Part shown: positions 46,327 through 54,506 of the stretch, one piece after another
Layout of the letters: each line of letters begins with the position of its first letter
Position numbering within the stretch: position 1 is the stretch's first letter
Assembly (NCBI GenBank): GCA_963791905.1
Contig: CAWBTX010000006.1
Location: 558,001-622,000 of the forward strand
Length of the DNA stretch: 64,000 nucleotides
DNA from: Gaiellasilicea sp963791905
GTDB taxonomy: Bacteria; Actinomycetota; Thermoleophilia; Gaiellales; Gaiellaceae
Direction of reading: 5' to 3'
Made by a program: the position numbers and the translations under genes
Notes under the pieces: model-generated
Told to the model about the DNA's origin: nothing
The model's database searches: none
Seen by the model: the letters and a program-made list of their open reading frames with translations, nothing else

Positions 46327-47506
46327 GTGTCGCGCTCGCTGGTCGTCAACCTCTTCTACCTCGCGCTCGCCGTCATCGCCGCCGCCACGTTGGTCGGGCT
46401 CGTGACGCTCTGGCCGCGCGAGGGCGACGTCGAGCAGCCGGCGTCGCTCGTGCGGCCCGAGACGTTCGAGGCGGAGGTCGTCGCGATCGCCGCTGCCTCG
46501 TGCCCCGTTCCGGGGCAACGCGACTGCCGCCGGGTGACGGTGGAGCTGCTCGAAGGCCCCGACGAGGGCACGGAGGCTCGACTCACCGTCGCGGAGCCGC
46601 CCGATCGGCTCGACCTCGATGTCGGCGACCACATCCGCGTCGCCGAGAACCGGCTGCCGCCTGGCGCCGAGCTGGGCGGCGTGCAGGTGGACCGCTACTC
46701 CCTTGCCGACTTCGAGCGCCGGGAACCGCTCCTCTGGCTCGGTCTCGCCTTCGCCGCGCTCGTCGTGCTCACCGGCCGCTGGCAGGGGGTCCGCGCGCTC
46801 GTCGGCCTGTTCGGGAGCCTCGTCCTGCTCGTCGCCTTCATCGTCCCCGCGATCCTCGAGGGCTCGTCGCCGGCGGCGGTCGCGCTCGTCGGGTCGCTGG
46901 CGATCATGCTGGTCACGCTCACGGTCACCCACGGGCTCGGACCGAAGATGGTCGCCGCGGCGCTCGGCACCGCGGCCGCGCTCGTGCTCACGCTCGGACT
47001 CGGCTCGCTCTGCATCGAGCTCACGAGTCTGACCGGGCTCTCGTCGGACGAGGCGGTCTACCTACGCACCACCGTCGGCGACATCTCGGTCGAGGGACTG
47101 CTGCTCGCAGGCCTCGTCATCGCCGCGCTCGGTGTCCTCGACGACCTGACGGTGTCGCAGTCGTCGACCGTCCTCGCCCTCCGGCGCGCGAATCCAGCGC
47201 TCGGCTTCGCCGGCCTCTTCCGCGCGGCCGTCTCGGTCGGCCAGGATCACGTTGCCGCCACCGTCAACACGCTTGTCCTCGCCTATGCGGGCGCGTCGCT
47301 GCCGGTGCTCCTCATCTTCAGCCTGGGCGACACGTCGTTCGGCGACGCCGTCAACAGCGAGGCGGTCGCGTCCGAGATCGTGGCAACGTTGGTGGGCTCG
47401 ATCGGACTCGTCCTCGCAGTCCCGCTCACGACGGCCCTCGCAGCCGCTCCTCGCGGTCCGTCTTGCCCCCGGGCAGGTCGAGGCCCATGTGGGCCACGCC
47501 CACTAG
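46327..47506 (+). CDS. YibE/F family membrane protein with His-containing tail, one frame break
   Basis: This 392-residue membrane protein starts at GTG 46327 with a helix, then a soluble domain (about 35-135, FEAEVVAIAAASCPVPGQ). Seven or eight helices follow, including the family motif VISALGVLDDLTVSQ-like AALGVLDDLTVSQSS. One extra A near 47452 breaks the frame; removal gives LAPLLAVRLAPGQVEAHVGHAH and the stop at 47506. YibE/F function is unknown. The HVGHAH tail and position 13 bp after znuB suggest a link with metal homeostasis, perhaps under Zur. Confidence 0.87.
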
Positions 47507-47512
47507 AGCGAG

Positions 47513-47899
47513 TCAGGAGAGCTGCTGGCGCGCGAAGTCGCGGAAGCGGGCTCGTGCGGCGTCGTCCGGCCCGAGCGGCTCGTCGTCCGCGAACTTCGGG
47601 TCGGCCGCGATCTCCTCGGCGACCTTCCGCACCTCGGCCGCCACGACAGCACGGTTCGCCGGGTCCCTGAGCAGGAGCTCGGCCCAGGTGTCGGAGCCGT
47701 CGTACGGCGGCAGGTCGTGCTCGACGAAGAGCTCGCCGAGCTTCATGCCGACCCGGATGTACGCGAACGTGCGGAACGCGAGGATGCGCCGGGGCGAGCC
47801 GACGAGGCGCTCGATCGCGGGATCGTCCGCCTGGAGCTGCGCGACGATGCTCCCGATCGGCTCGTCGACGAGCGGAAGCCAGATCTCCTCGTCGGTCAT
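47513..47899 (-). CDS. Conserved hypothetical protein
   Basis: This 128-residue soluble, acidic protein has no signal peptide or recognised domain. Recognisable stretches are MTDEEIWLPLVDEPIGSI, RRILAFRTFAYIRVGMKLG and AELLLRDPANRAVVAAEV. Its ATG overlaps the stop of the upstream TauE/SafE half-gene (ATGA), so the three minus-strand genes form one operon. Confidence 0.65.
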   Translation of the reverse strand: MTDEEIWLPLVDEPIGSIVAQLQADDPAIERLVGSPRRILAFRTFAYIRVGMKLGELFVEHDLPPYDGSDTWAELLLRDPANRAVVAAEVRKVAEEIAADPKFADDEPLGPDDAARARFRDFARQQLS

Positions 47900-48273
47900 G
47901 GCTTCGAAGAATACGCCCGGTAGGCCACCTGCGCGGCCACGCCGAGCAGGAGCACGCCGAACAGCCGGCGCAGGAGGCCCTCGGAGATGCTCGTGGCGAT
48001 GAGCACGCCGGCCTGGACGCCCGCGATCGAGGCCACCCCGAGCACGAGCGCGTGCCGCAGGCGGACGTTGCCGTAGCCCCGCTGGCGCCAGGCTCCCGCG
48101 GCGACGGTGGGCAGGATCGCGAGCAGCGAGGTGGCCTCTGCGTCGAGCTGGCCGAGACCGAGCCCCACGAGCGCCGGCACGAACAGGATGCCGCCGCCGA
48201 CGCCGAAGAGGCCGGCCAGCAGGCCGCCGGCAAACCCGAGCAGGATGCCGAGGACGATCGTGCCGGTAGTCAC
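47896..48273 (-). CDS. TauE/SafE-type transporter, half-size, second of a pair
   Basis: This 125-residue protein has four membrane helices and one copy of the TauE/SafE repeat, GLLAGLFGVGGGILFVPALV, followed by DAEATSLLAILPTVAAGAW. Full-length family members have two such repeats in one chain of about 250 residues. Here the other repeat is a separate gene just upstream with a GTGA overlap, so the pair may form a heterodimeric anion or sulfite exporter. Confidence 0.85.
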   Translation of the reverse strand: MTTGTIVLGILLGFAGGLLAGLFGVGGGILFVPALVGLGLGQLDAEATSLLAILPTVAAGAWRQRGYGNVRLRHALVLGVASIAGVQAGVLIATSISEGLLRRLFGVLLLGVAAQVAYRAYSSKP

Positions 48274-48614
48274 CCGACGAGGAGCCAGACGCCGACGGCG
48301 GCGAGCAGGACGGCGAACCCATACGTGAGCGTCCGCACCGGCACACGCTGCTGGAGCGAGGCGCCGAGGACCGCAGCCACAGCCGCCGGCAGGCCGACGA
48401 CCGCGGCATGACCGACCTCGACGTGGCCCTCGAAGCTGTAGAAGACGACGCCCGCCAGCGCGGTGATGCCGATCGCAGCGAGGGAGGTGCCGGTCGCGAG
48501 CCGTTCCTCGTAGTGCACGAGGAGGATCAGCAACGGCACGATGATGATGCCGCCACCAACGCCGAACAGGGCGCTGAAGAGGCCCGCGACGACCCCGATC
48601 AGGACGAGCCTCAC
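48270..48614 (-). CDS. TauE/SafE-type transporter, half-size, first of a pair
   Basis: This 114-residue protein has four helices and the repeat GLFSALFGVGGGIIIVPLLI and RLATGTSLAAIGITALAG. GTG 48614 lies only 19 bp from the divergent otsB start. It has opposite-side partner features to the next gene: together they would give the eight-helix topology of TauE/SafE. Confidence 0.85.
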   Translation of the reverse strand: MRLVLIGVVAGLFSALFGVGGGIIIVPLLILLVHYEERLATGTSLAAIGITALAGVVFYSFEGHVEVGHAAVVGLPAAVAAVLGASLQQRVPVRTLTYGFAVLLAAVGVWLLVG

Positions 48615-48633
48615 CGGTCGTATCCTAGGGCCG
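48615..48633. promoter_or_regulatory. Symmetric bidirectional leaderless promoter
   Basis: TATCCTA at 48621-48627 reads TATCCT on the plus strand (7 nt before otsB GTG) and TAGGAT on the minus strand (7 nt before the TauE gene GTG). One overlapping -10 element can therefore serve both divergent genes. Confidence 0.5.
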
Positions 48634-49350
48634 GTGGACGAGCCGTCTCCGCTCTCCCGCATCTCCCGGGCGCCCCGGGAGGCCGCGATCCTGCTCGACG
48701 TCGACGGCGTGCTCGCCCCGATCGTCGACGTGCCGCAGGACGCCGCCGTGCCGCCGGTGACGCGGGACGAGCTGCGCCGCCTCGCCAAGCGCTACGCGCT
48801 GGTCGCGTGCATCAGCGGCCGCGCCGCACCCGATGCCCAGCGCGTGGTCGGGCTCGACGAGCTCGTGTACGTCGGCGAGCACGGCCTCGAGCTGGTCCCG
48901 GAGGCGAAGGACTGGAGCGAACGGCTGCTGCAGTTCTCCGCCACCGTGGATTGGGAGGACGTCGAGCGGAAGCCGCTCACGGTCACGTTCCACTACCGGC
49001 GCGCCGAGGACGAGGCCGAGGCCGAGCGCTTCCTCGAGGCCGTCGCCGGGCGCGCCCGCGAGGAGGGTCTCGTCGCGCGGTTCGGCCGCAAGGTGCTCGA
49101 GCTGCGGCCGCCGGTCGGCGCGCACAAGGGCACCGCGGTCGCGCATCTGCTCGGCGAGCACGGCCTCGACCGCGCGCTCTACGCCGGCGACGACACCACC
49201 GACCTCGACGCGTTCAAGGCGCTGCAGGCGCTCGAGGTGGGCGTTGCGGTCGCAGTCGCCTCCGCCGAGGGCCCGGCAGACCTCCGCGAGGCCGCCGACC
49301 TGGTGGTCGACAGCCCCGCGGAGTTTCTCGAGGTGCTGCGAGCGCTCTAG
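48634..49350 (+). CDS. otsB: Trehalose-6-phosphate phosphatase
   Basis: This HAD-family phosphatase has 238 residues: nucleophile motif LLDVDGVLAPI, Thr/Ser region CISGRAAPDAQ, GEHGLELVPE, Lys in PPVGAHKGTAVAHLL and the acidic motif YAGDDTTDLDAFKAL. It makes trehalose from trehalose-6-phosphate, a stress solute. No otsA synthase is in the window. Its TAG shares CTAG with the convergent exporter gene. Confidence 0.9.
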   Translation: MDEPSPLSRISRAPREAAILLDVDGVLAPIVDVPQDAAVPPVTRDELRRLAKRYALVACISGRAAPDAQRVVGLDELVYVGEHGLELVPEAKDWSERLLQFSATVDWEDVERKPLTVTFHYRRAEDEAEAERFLEAVAGRAREEGLVARFGRKVLELRPPVGAHKGTAVAHLLGEHGLDRALYAGDDTTDLDAFKALQALEVGVAVAVASAEGPADLREAADLVVDSPAEFLEVLRAL

Positions 49351-50783
49351 GCGGCGACCGGCGTGGCCTCCGCCTCGGGTGCCTCGACGAAGTCGGAGCT
49401 TCGGATCAGGACGAGCGCAGCGACGACGCCAACGGCGGCGATCGCCGCCCCGACCCAGAACGCGGCCTGGAAACCGTCCGTGAGCGCCTGCGGTGAGGCG
49501 GTGCCGGAGGCCAGCTCGTTCTCGGTGCGGGTGATCGCGATGGTGGACAGCAGCGCGATCCCGACCGCGCCGCCGATCTGCTGCGTGGTGTTGATCAGTC
49601 CGGACGCAAGCCCGGCCTCGGCCTGCTTGACGCCGGCCAGCGCCGCGATCGAGATCGGCACGAAGCAGAACGCCAACCCGAGCGCGATGATCAGGAAGCC
49701 GGGCAGGAGGTCGGCGACGTACGAGCCGCCGACCGAGACCTGCGTGAAGAGCAGCATCCCGACCGTCAGGAGCCCCATCCCGAACGCGATGAGCGGCCTG
49801 ACGCCGACCCGCCCGACGAGGGCGGCGGCGACATTCGCCCAGATGATCGACGTCCCGGCCACAGCGAGGTACGCGACCCCTGTCTTCATCGCCGAGTACC
49901 CGAGCACGAGCTGCATGTACAGCGTCAGCATCAGGAACATCGAGAAGATCGCGGTGCCGAGGATGAAGCCGGCGACGTTGGCGCCGAGCACCGTCGTCGT
50001 CCGGAGGATCCCGAACCGCATCAGCGGTTCCTCGGCCCGCAGCTCCCACACGACGAAGCCGACGAGCAGGGCGGCGGAGAGGACGAACACGCCGATCGTC
50101 GACGCGGACCCCCAACCCCAGTCTCTACCCTGCGTGATCCCGAGCACGAGCGTCGTGAGGCCGCCCGTGACGAGGAACGCTCCGAGCGCGTCGAAGCTGT
50201 GCACCCGGGTGTCGCGGCTCTCGGCGAGCAGCGGGCGCGCGAGCACGAGTGCGGCGAGGGCGACGGGGATGTTCACGTAGAAGATCCACTCCCACGCCAA
50301 CGCGTCCGTGAGAATGCCGCCGAGGAGGACGCCGGCCGCGGCACCGAAGCCGCCGACCGCGCCCCAGACGCCGAGGGCGATGTTCCGCTCGCGGCCCTCC
50401 GCGAACGTCGTCATGACGATCGCAAGCGCGGCGGGCGAGATCATCGCGGCGCCGAGACCCTGAACGGCACGCGCGCCGATGAGCGAGGCTTCGGACCACG
50501 CGAGGCCGCAGATCAGCGAGCCGATCCCGAACACCACGAGGCCGACTATGAACACGCGCCGCCGGCCGATGATGTCGGCCGTGCGGCCGCCCAGCAGCAG
50601 GAACCCGCCGAAGACGAGCGCGTAGGCGCTGATCACCCACTGCAGGTTCTCCTGCGAGAAGCCGAGATCGGTCTGGATGGACGGCAGCGCGACGTTCACG
50701 ATCGCGATGTCGAGCACGACCATGAACTGCACCGCCGACAGAAGAGCCAGCGCAAACCACTTTTTCTGTTCTGAGGCAACCAT
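49347..50783 (-). CDS. MFS drug exporter, DHA2 (14-helix) family
   Basis: This 478-residue transporter starts at ATG 50783. Motifs are LDIAIVNVALPSIQTDLGFS (helix 1), the family motif A GGRTADIIGRRRVF and the motif C region GAAAGVLLGGILTDALAWEWIFYVN. Fourteen hydrophobic segments fit DHA2 proteins such as EmrB and QacA. It is divergent from a HxlR regulator across a palindrome-rich gap, the usual arrangement for a drug- or redox-inducible exporter. Confidence 0.93.
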   Translation of the reverse strand: MVASEQKKWFALALLSAVQFMVVLDIAIVNVALPSIQTDLGFSQENLQWVISAYALVFGGFLLLGGRTADIIGRRRVFIVGLVVFGIGSLICGLAWSEASLIGARAVQGLGAAMISPAALAIVMTTFAEGRERNIALGVWGAVGGFGAAAGVLLGGILTDALAWEWIFYVNIPVALAALVLARPLLAESRDTRVHSFDALGAFLVTGGLTTLVLGITQGRDWGWGSASTIGVFVLSAALLVGFVVWELRAEEPLMRFGILRTTTVLGANVAGFILGTAIFSMFLMLTLYMQLVLGYSAMKTGVAYLAVAGTSIIWANVAAALVGRVGVRPLIAFGMGLLTVGMLLFTQVSVGGSYVADLLPGFLIIALGLAFCFVPISIAALAGVKQAEAGLASGLINTTQQIGGAVGIALLSTIAITRTENELASGTASPQALTDGFQAAFWVGAAIAAVGVVAALVLIRSSDFVEAPEAEATPVAA

Positions 50784-50828
50784 GTCCGTTCCCTTTCGAT
50801 ATCTTGCGCTTGCGAAGGTACAGGAGTC

Positions 50829-50845
50829 ACTTGCGTTTCGCAAGT
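50829..50845. promoter_or_regulatory. Palindromic operator candidate 1 (HxlR/MFS)
   Basis: Perfect 7-bp inverted repeat ACTTGCG-TTT-CGCAAGT in the divergent gap. Half-sites CTTGCG recur as a direct repeat 20 bp to the left (50805-50816), nearer the exporter gene. Confidence 0.6.
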
Positions 50846-50850
50846 TTGTT

Positions 50851-50865
50851 CTTCACAATGTGAAG
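50851..50865. promoter_or_regulatory. Palindromic operator candidate 2 (HxlR/MFS)
   Basis: Perfect 6-bp inverted repeat CTTCAC-AAT-GTGAAG, about 25 bp upstream of the regulator start. A second binding site for the same or another regulator is likely. Confidence 0.5.
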
Positions 50866-50890
50866 AGACGGAGAGTCCGGAAAGGCGGAG

Positions 50891-51505
50891 ATGAAGAGCT
50901 ACGACCAGTACTGCCCGGTTGCCCATGCGCTCGGGATCGTCGGCGAGCGGTGGTCGCTCCTGGTCGTGCGTGAGCTGCTGGACGGCCCCAAGCGGTACAC
51001 CGACCTCGCCGCCGGCCTGCCGAAGATCGGCACGAACATCCTCTCCGCCCGCCTCAAGGATCTGGAGGGAGCGGGCGTGATCGAGAAGCGCAAGCTGCCC
51101 CCGCCGGCCGCCTCGACGGTGTACGAGCTGACGCCGTACGGCCGCGACCTGCGTCCCGTGATCCACGAGCTCGCCCGCTGGGGCGTGCGCTCGCTCGGCC
51201 CGCCGCAGCTCGAGGCGCTGGAGCCCGGCTGGCTCATGCACGCGCTCGACCTCGGCCTCTCCCCGGTCGGCACGACGGGCACCTTCGCCTTCCGCATCGG
51301 CGACGAAGAGGCGACGCTCGTGGACGGGGTCGCCGTGGACGGCATCGTCGACGATCCCGACGTCCTCGTCGAGACCGACGCGATCGGCTTCTACCACCTG
51401 GTCGTGAACCGGCAGCTCGACGGCGTGCGGGTCGAGGGCGACGCGGAGCTGCTCGAGGGCGTGATCGACGCGTTCGCGCCTACGCCCGCGCCGCTTCCCG
51501 TCTGA
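50891..51505 (+). CDS. HxlR-family transcriptional regulator
   Basis: The 204 residues comprise an N-terminal HxlR winged helix (about 1-95), with the redox-type C8 in YDQYCPVAHALGIVGERWSLLVVREL, FTDL-like YTDLAAGLPKIGTNILSARLKDLE and YELTPYGRDLRP. A C-terminal SCP2-like domain (about 115-200) starts GWLMHALDLGLSP. It has a GGCGGAG site before ATG 50891. It probably represses the divergent exporter. Confidence 0.9.
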   Translation: MKSYDQYCPVAHALGIVGERWSLLVVRELLDGPKRYTDLAAGLPKIGTNILSARLKDLEGAGVIEKRKLPPPAASTVYELTPYGRDLRPVIHELARWGVRSLGPPQLEALEPGWLMHALDLGLSPVGTTGTFAFRIGDEEATLVDGVAVDGIVDDPDVLVETDAIGFYHLVVNRQLDGVRVEGDAELLEGVIDAFAPTPAPLPV

Positions 51506-52784
51506 GGACGTCCCAGGCCAGCCGCACGTCGTCCTCGGTCGTGCGTGCGCTGCCGACGGCGAGCCGCAGCACGTAGCGCCCGTTGAGCCTCGTGTGGGAG
51601 AGGAACATCTCCCCGGAGGCGTTCACGCGCTCGAGCAGCGCCTCGTTCTCCTCGTCCGAGCCCTCGCGCCGGAAGCACACGAGCGAGAACGGCCGCGGCG
51701 CCGCCAGCTCCCAGCCCGGCTCGTCACGCACCCACTCCTCGAACAGGGCCGCCAGCCGCACCGCCTCGCGGATCCGCTCCTGCAAGCCCTCCCGGCCGTA
51801 GCACCGAAGCACCGTCCACAGCTTGAGCGCGCGAAAGCGGCGGCCGAGAGCAGGGCTGAACTCCGACAGGCTGACCACGTCCTCGCTCACGCGGAGGAAC
51901 TCCGGCACGAGGCTGAACGCGCGGCGCAGATCGTCAGGGCGCCGCGTCCACTGCGCGGAGCAGTCCATCGGCGTGACGAGCCATTTGTGCGGGTTGACGG
52001 TGATCGAGTCGGCCCGCTCCCAGCCGTCGAAGTGGTGTCGAAACTCCGGGCAGACGGCGGCGGAGCCGGCGTAGGCGGCATCGACGTGCAGCCACACTCC
52101 CTCGCGCTCGCAGATGTCGGCGACTGCGGCGACGGGATCGATCGCCGTCGTCGAGGTCGTGCCGACCGTGGCGACGACGGCACACGCGTCCGAGAGGTCG
52201 AGCGCGTCCGGCCGCAGGGCGAAGGCGTCGTCCACCGGCGTCTTGCGCACCTCGAGCTCGAGCAGGCGGCAGGCCTTGTCGACTGCGGAGTGGGTCTGGG
52301 TCGAGCAGACGACGACGCGGGCGCCCGGCTTCGCATGCCGCGCGGCGGCGAGTGCCGCCAGCGTGCCGGTCGACGCCGTGTCCTCGAGGTGGCCGTACAG
52401 CCCCGCCGGGAGGCCGAAGAGCTGCGCGAGCCAGTCGAGCGTGAGCTCCTCCAGCTCCTGCAGGGCCGGCGACGTCCGCCAGAGGATGCCGACCTGGTTG
52501 AGGCCGGCGATCAGCAGCTCCGCCAGGATGCCCGCCTCGGAGCCGGTGGAGGGGAAGTAGGCGAAGAAGCGAGGGCTCTGCCAGTGCGTCAGCCCGGGCA
52601 GCAGCACCTCGTCCAGGTCGCGCAGCACGGCGCTGAACGGCTCGCCGGCGTCCGGCGGAGCGACCGGGAGCCTGGAGCGGATCTCGCCGGGCTCGACCTG
52701 TGCGAGGACGGGGAGCTCGCGCACGCGGTCCAGGTAGTCCGCGACCCAGTCGAGCGCCGCGGCGCCGTCCTCGCGGAAGCTCAC
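51480..52784 (-). CDS. Aromatic-L-amino-acid decarboxylase (PLP group II)
   Basis: This PLP-dependent decarboxylase has 434 residues: HWQSPRFFAYFPSTGS, GHLEDTASTGTLAALAAAR, STQTHSAVDKACRLL, VGTTSTTAIDP, HVDAAYAGSAAVCPE and the PLP-lysine in NPHKWLVTPMDCS. It would convert Trp, Tyr, Phe or DOPA to the amine. GTG 52784 overlaps the polX stop (GTGA), an unusual coupling. The 3' end overlaps the HxlR gene by 26 bp. Confidence 0.92.
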   Translation of the reverse strand: MSFREDGAAALDWVADYLDRVRELPVLAQVEPGEIRSRLPVAPPDAGEPFSAVLRDLDEVLLPGLTHWQSPRFFAYFPSTGSEAGILAELLIAGLNQVGILWRTSPALQELEELTLDWLAQLFGLPAGLYGHLEDTASTGTLAALAAARHAKPGARVVVCSTQTHSAVDKACRLLELEVRKTPVDDAFALRPDALDLSDACAVVATVGTTSTTAIDPVAAVADICEREGVWLHVDAAYAGSAAVCPEFRHHFDGWERADSITVNPHKWLVTPMDCSAQWTRRPDDLRRAFSLVPEFLRVSEDVVSLSEFSPALGRRFRALKLWTVLRCYGREGLQERIREAVRLAALFEEWVRDEPGWELAAPRPFSLVCFRREGSDEENEALLERVNASGEMFLSHTRLNGRYVLRLAVGSARTTEDDVRLAWDVLRREAARA

Positions 52785-54487
52785 TTCTTCCGCTTCTCGA
52801 TCTCCGCCCACGAGCGCGTGTTGAGGATCTGATCCTTCGTCAGCCAGGCGCGGCGCGCCTGGGCGATCCCGAGGTCGACGTAGCCGAGCGCCCCGACGGA
52901 ATGGCCGTCGCTCGAGACGACGAGCTCGAGCCCCGCCTCGCCTGCCATCCGAGCATTGGCGTCGCGCAGGTCGAGGCGGTCCGGCTGCGAGTTGATCTCG
53001 AGAAAGGTGCCGGTCTCGAGGGCCTGCTCGACCACCTTCTCGACCTCGATGCCGGACGGCCCGCGCTTGCCGATCTTGCGGCTCGTCAGGTGCCCGATGC
53101 AGTCCACGTGCGGGCTCTCCATCGCCTGCAGCGCGCGCCCCGTGGGGTCCTTGTCGAAGCTCGTGTGCACCGAGGCCATCACCCAGTCGAGCTGCGCGAG
53201 CAGCTCCTCGTCCACATCGAGCTCGCCGTTCGCCCGGATGTTGACCTCGATCCCCTTGAGCACGCGGAACGGCGCCAACCGCTCGTTGATCGTGTCGATC
53301 TCCTGCCACTGGGCCTGCAGCTTCCCGTCGCGCAGCCGCTGGGCGTGATCGCACATCGCGAGGTACTCGTGCCCGAGCTCGCGGGCCCGGATCGCCATCT
53401 CGGCGAGGGAGGCCTTCCCGTCCGACCAGGTCGAGTGCGAGTGCAGGTCACCGCGGAGGTCGCTGCGCTCGACGAGGACGGGCAGCGTGCCTGCGCGAGC
53501 CGCCTCCAGCTCGCCGCCGTTCTCGCGCAGCTCGGGCGGGATGTAGGCGTAGCCGAGGTGCGCGTAGAGCTCCTCCTCGTCCTCGGCGGTGACGACCTCG
53601 CCGGTCTCGACGGTGGTGACGCCGTACTCGGACACCGAGAAGCCGCGCCGTTGCGCCTCCTCGCGCAGCGCGACGTTGTGGTCCTTCGAGCCCGTGAAGT
53701 GCTGGAGCAGGTTCCCGTACGACTCGGGCGGGACGACGCGCAGGTCGAAGCGGAGCCCGTCGTTCGAGATCACGGTCGCCTTCGTGTCGCCCTTGGCGAC
53801 GACCTCCGCGACCCAGTCCAACGTCGTGAAGTAGTCGATCAGCGCCGGCGCGTCCGTGGAGGTGGCGATGATGTCGAGGTCGCGGAAGGTCTCGCGGCGG
53901 CGGCGCACGGAGCCGGCCTCCGAGACCTTCACCGCGGCCGGATGCTCGCGCAGCACGGACACGACGGCAAGCACGGCCGGCAGGCCGTCTCCGAGCAGCC
54001 GCCTCGACTCGCGCGGGTCGGGCGGCGCCTGCGCGAGCGCCTCCAGGATCTTCGCCTCCGACTTCTCGCCCAGCCCGGCGAGCGACCGCAGGCGCTCCTG
54101 CTCGGCGGCCGCCTTCAGCTCCTCGAGCGTCGTCACGCCGAGCTCCTGCCAGATCCGGCGCGCCGTTTTCGGGCCGAGCCCGGGCAGGCGCATGAACTTC
54201 ACGACGTCCGCCGGGATGATCGCCTTCCGCTTGGTGAGCGCCTTCATCTCGCCGAGCTCGACGACCTCGACGATCTTCTCCTCGATCGTCTTGCCGATGC
54301 CGTTGAGGTTCTTCGCCTTCCCATCGAGCGCGAGCTGCGCCACCGGGCCGCCGGTCTCGCGGATCCGCGTGGCAGCACGCCGGTAGGCGAGAACGCGGAA
54401 GGAATCGGCTCCCTCGAGCTCGGTGAGATCGGCCAGCAACTCGAGCTGGTCGGCGAGCTCGTCGTTCCTCGGGAGGGTCGTCGCCAC
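52781..54487 (-). CDS. polX: DNA polymerase X family protein with PHP domain
   Basis: This 568-residue bacterial PolX starts at GTG 54487. It has an N-terminal 8-kDa-like domain with LNGIGKTIEEKIVE, helix-hairpin-helix LPGLGPKTARRIW and a polymerase palm with GSVRRRRETFRDLDIIAT (two catalytic Asp). The PHP exonuclease domain (about 335-560) has metal ligands in DLHSHSTWSDG, CDHAQ, GIEVNI and SSDGHS. It functions in gap-filling base-excision repair. The start is 19 bp from the divergent glycosyltransferase. Confidence 0.95.
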   Translation of the reverse strand: MATTLPRNDELADQLELLADLTELEGADSFRVLAYRRAATRIRETGGPVAQLALDGKAKNLNGIGKTIEEKIVEVVELGEMKALTKRKAIIPADVVKFMRLPGLGPKTARRIWQELGVTTLEELKAAAEQERLRSLAGLGEKSEAKILEALAQAPPDPRESRRLLGDGLPAVLAVVSVLREHPAAVKVSEAGSVRRRRETFRDLDIIATSTDAPALIDYFTTLDWVAEVVAKGDTKATVISNDGLRFDLRVVPPESYGNLLQHFTGSKDHNVALREEAQRRGFSVSEYGVTTVETGEVVTAEDEEELYAHLGYAYIPPELRENGGELEAARAGTLPVLVERSDLRGDLHSHSTWSDGKASLAEMAIRARELGHEYLAMCDHAQRLRDGKLQAQWQEIDTINERLAPFRVLKGIEVNIRANGELDVDEELLAQLDWVMASVHTSFDKDPTGRALQAMESPHVDCIGHLTSRKIGKRGPSGIEVEKVVEQALETGTFLEINSQPDRLDLRDANARMAGEAGLELVVSSDGHSVGALGYVDLGIAQARRAWLTKDQILNTRSWAEIEKRKK

Positions 54488-54506
54488 TTCCAGCGATCAT
54501 AGGCGC
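54488..54506. promoter_or_regulatory. Short divergent promoter, leaderless
   Basis: 19 bp separate the polX and glycosyltransferase GTG codons. TATGAT (54496-54501, minus strand) lies 8 nt before polX; GATCAT (54495-54500) lies 6 nt before the plus-strand gene. They overlap symmetrically. Confidence 0.45.
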
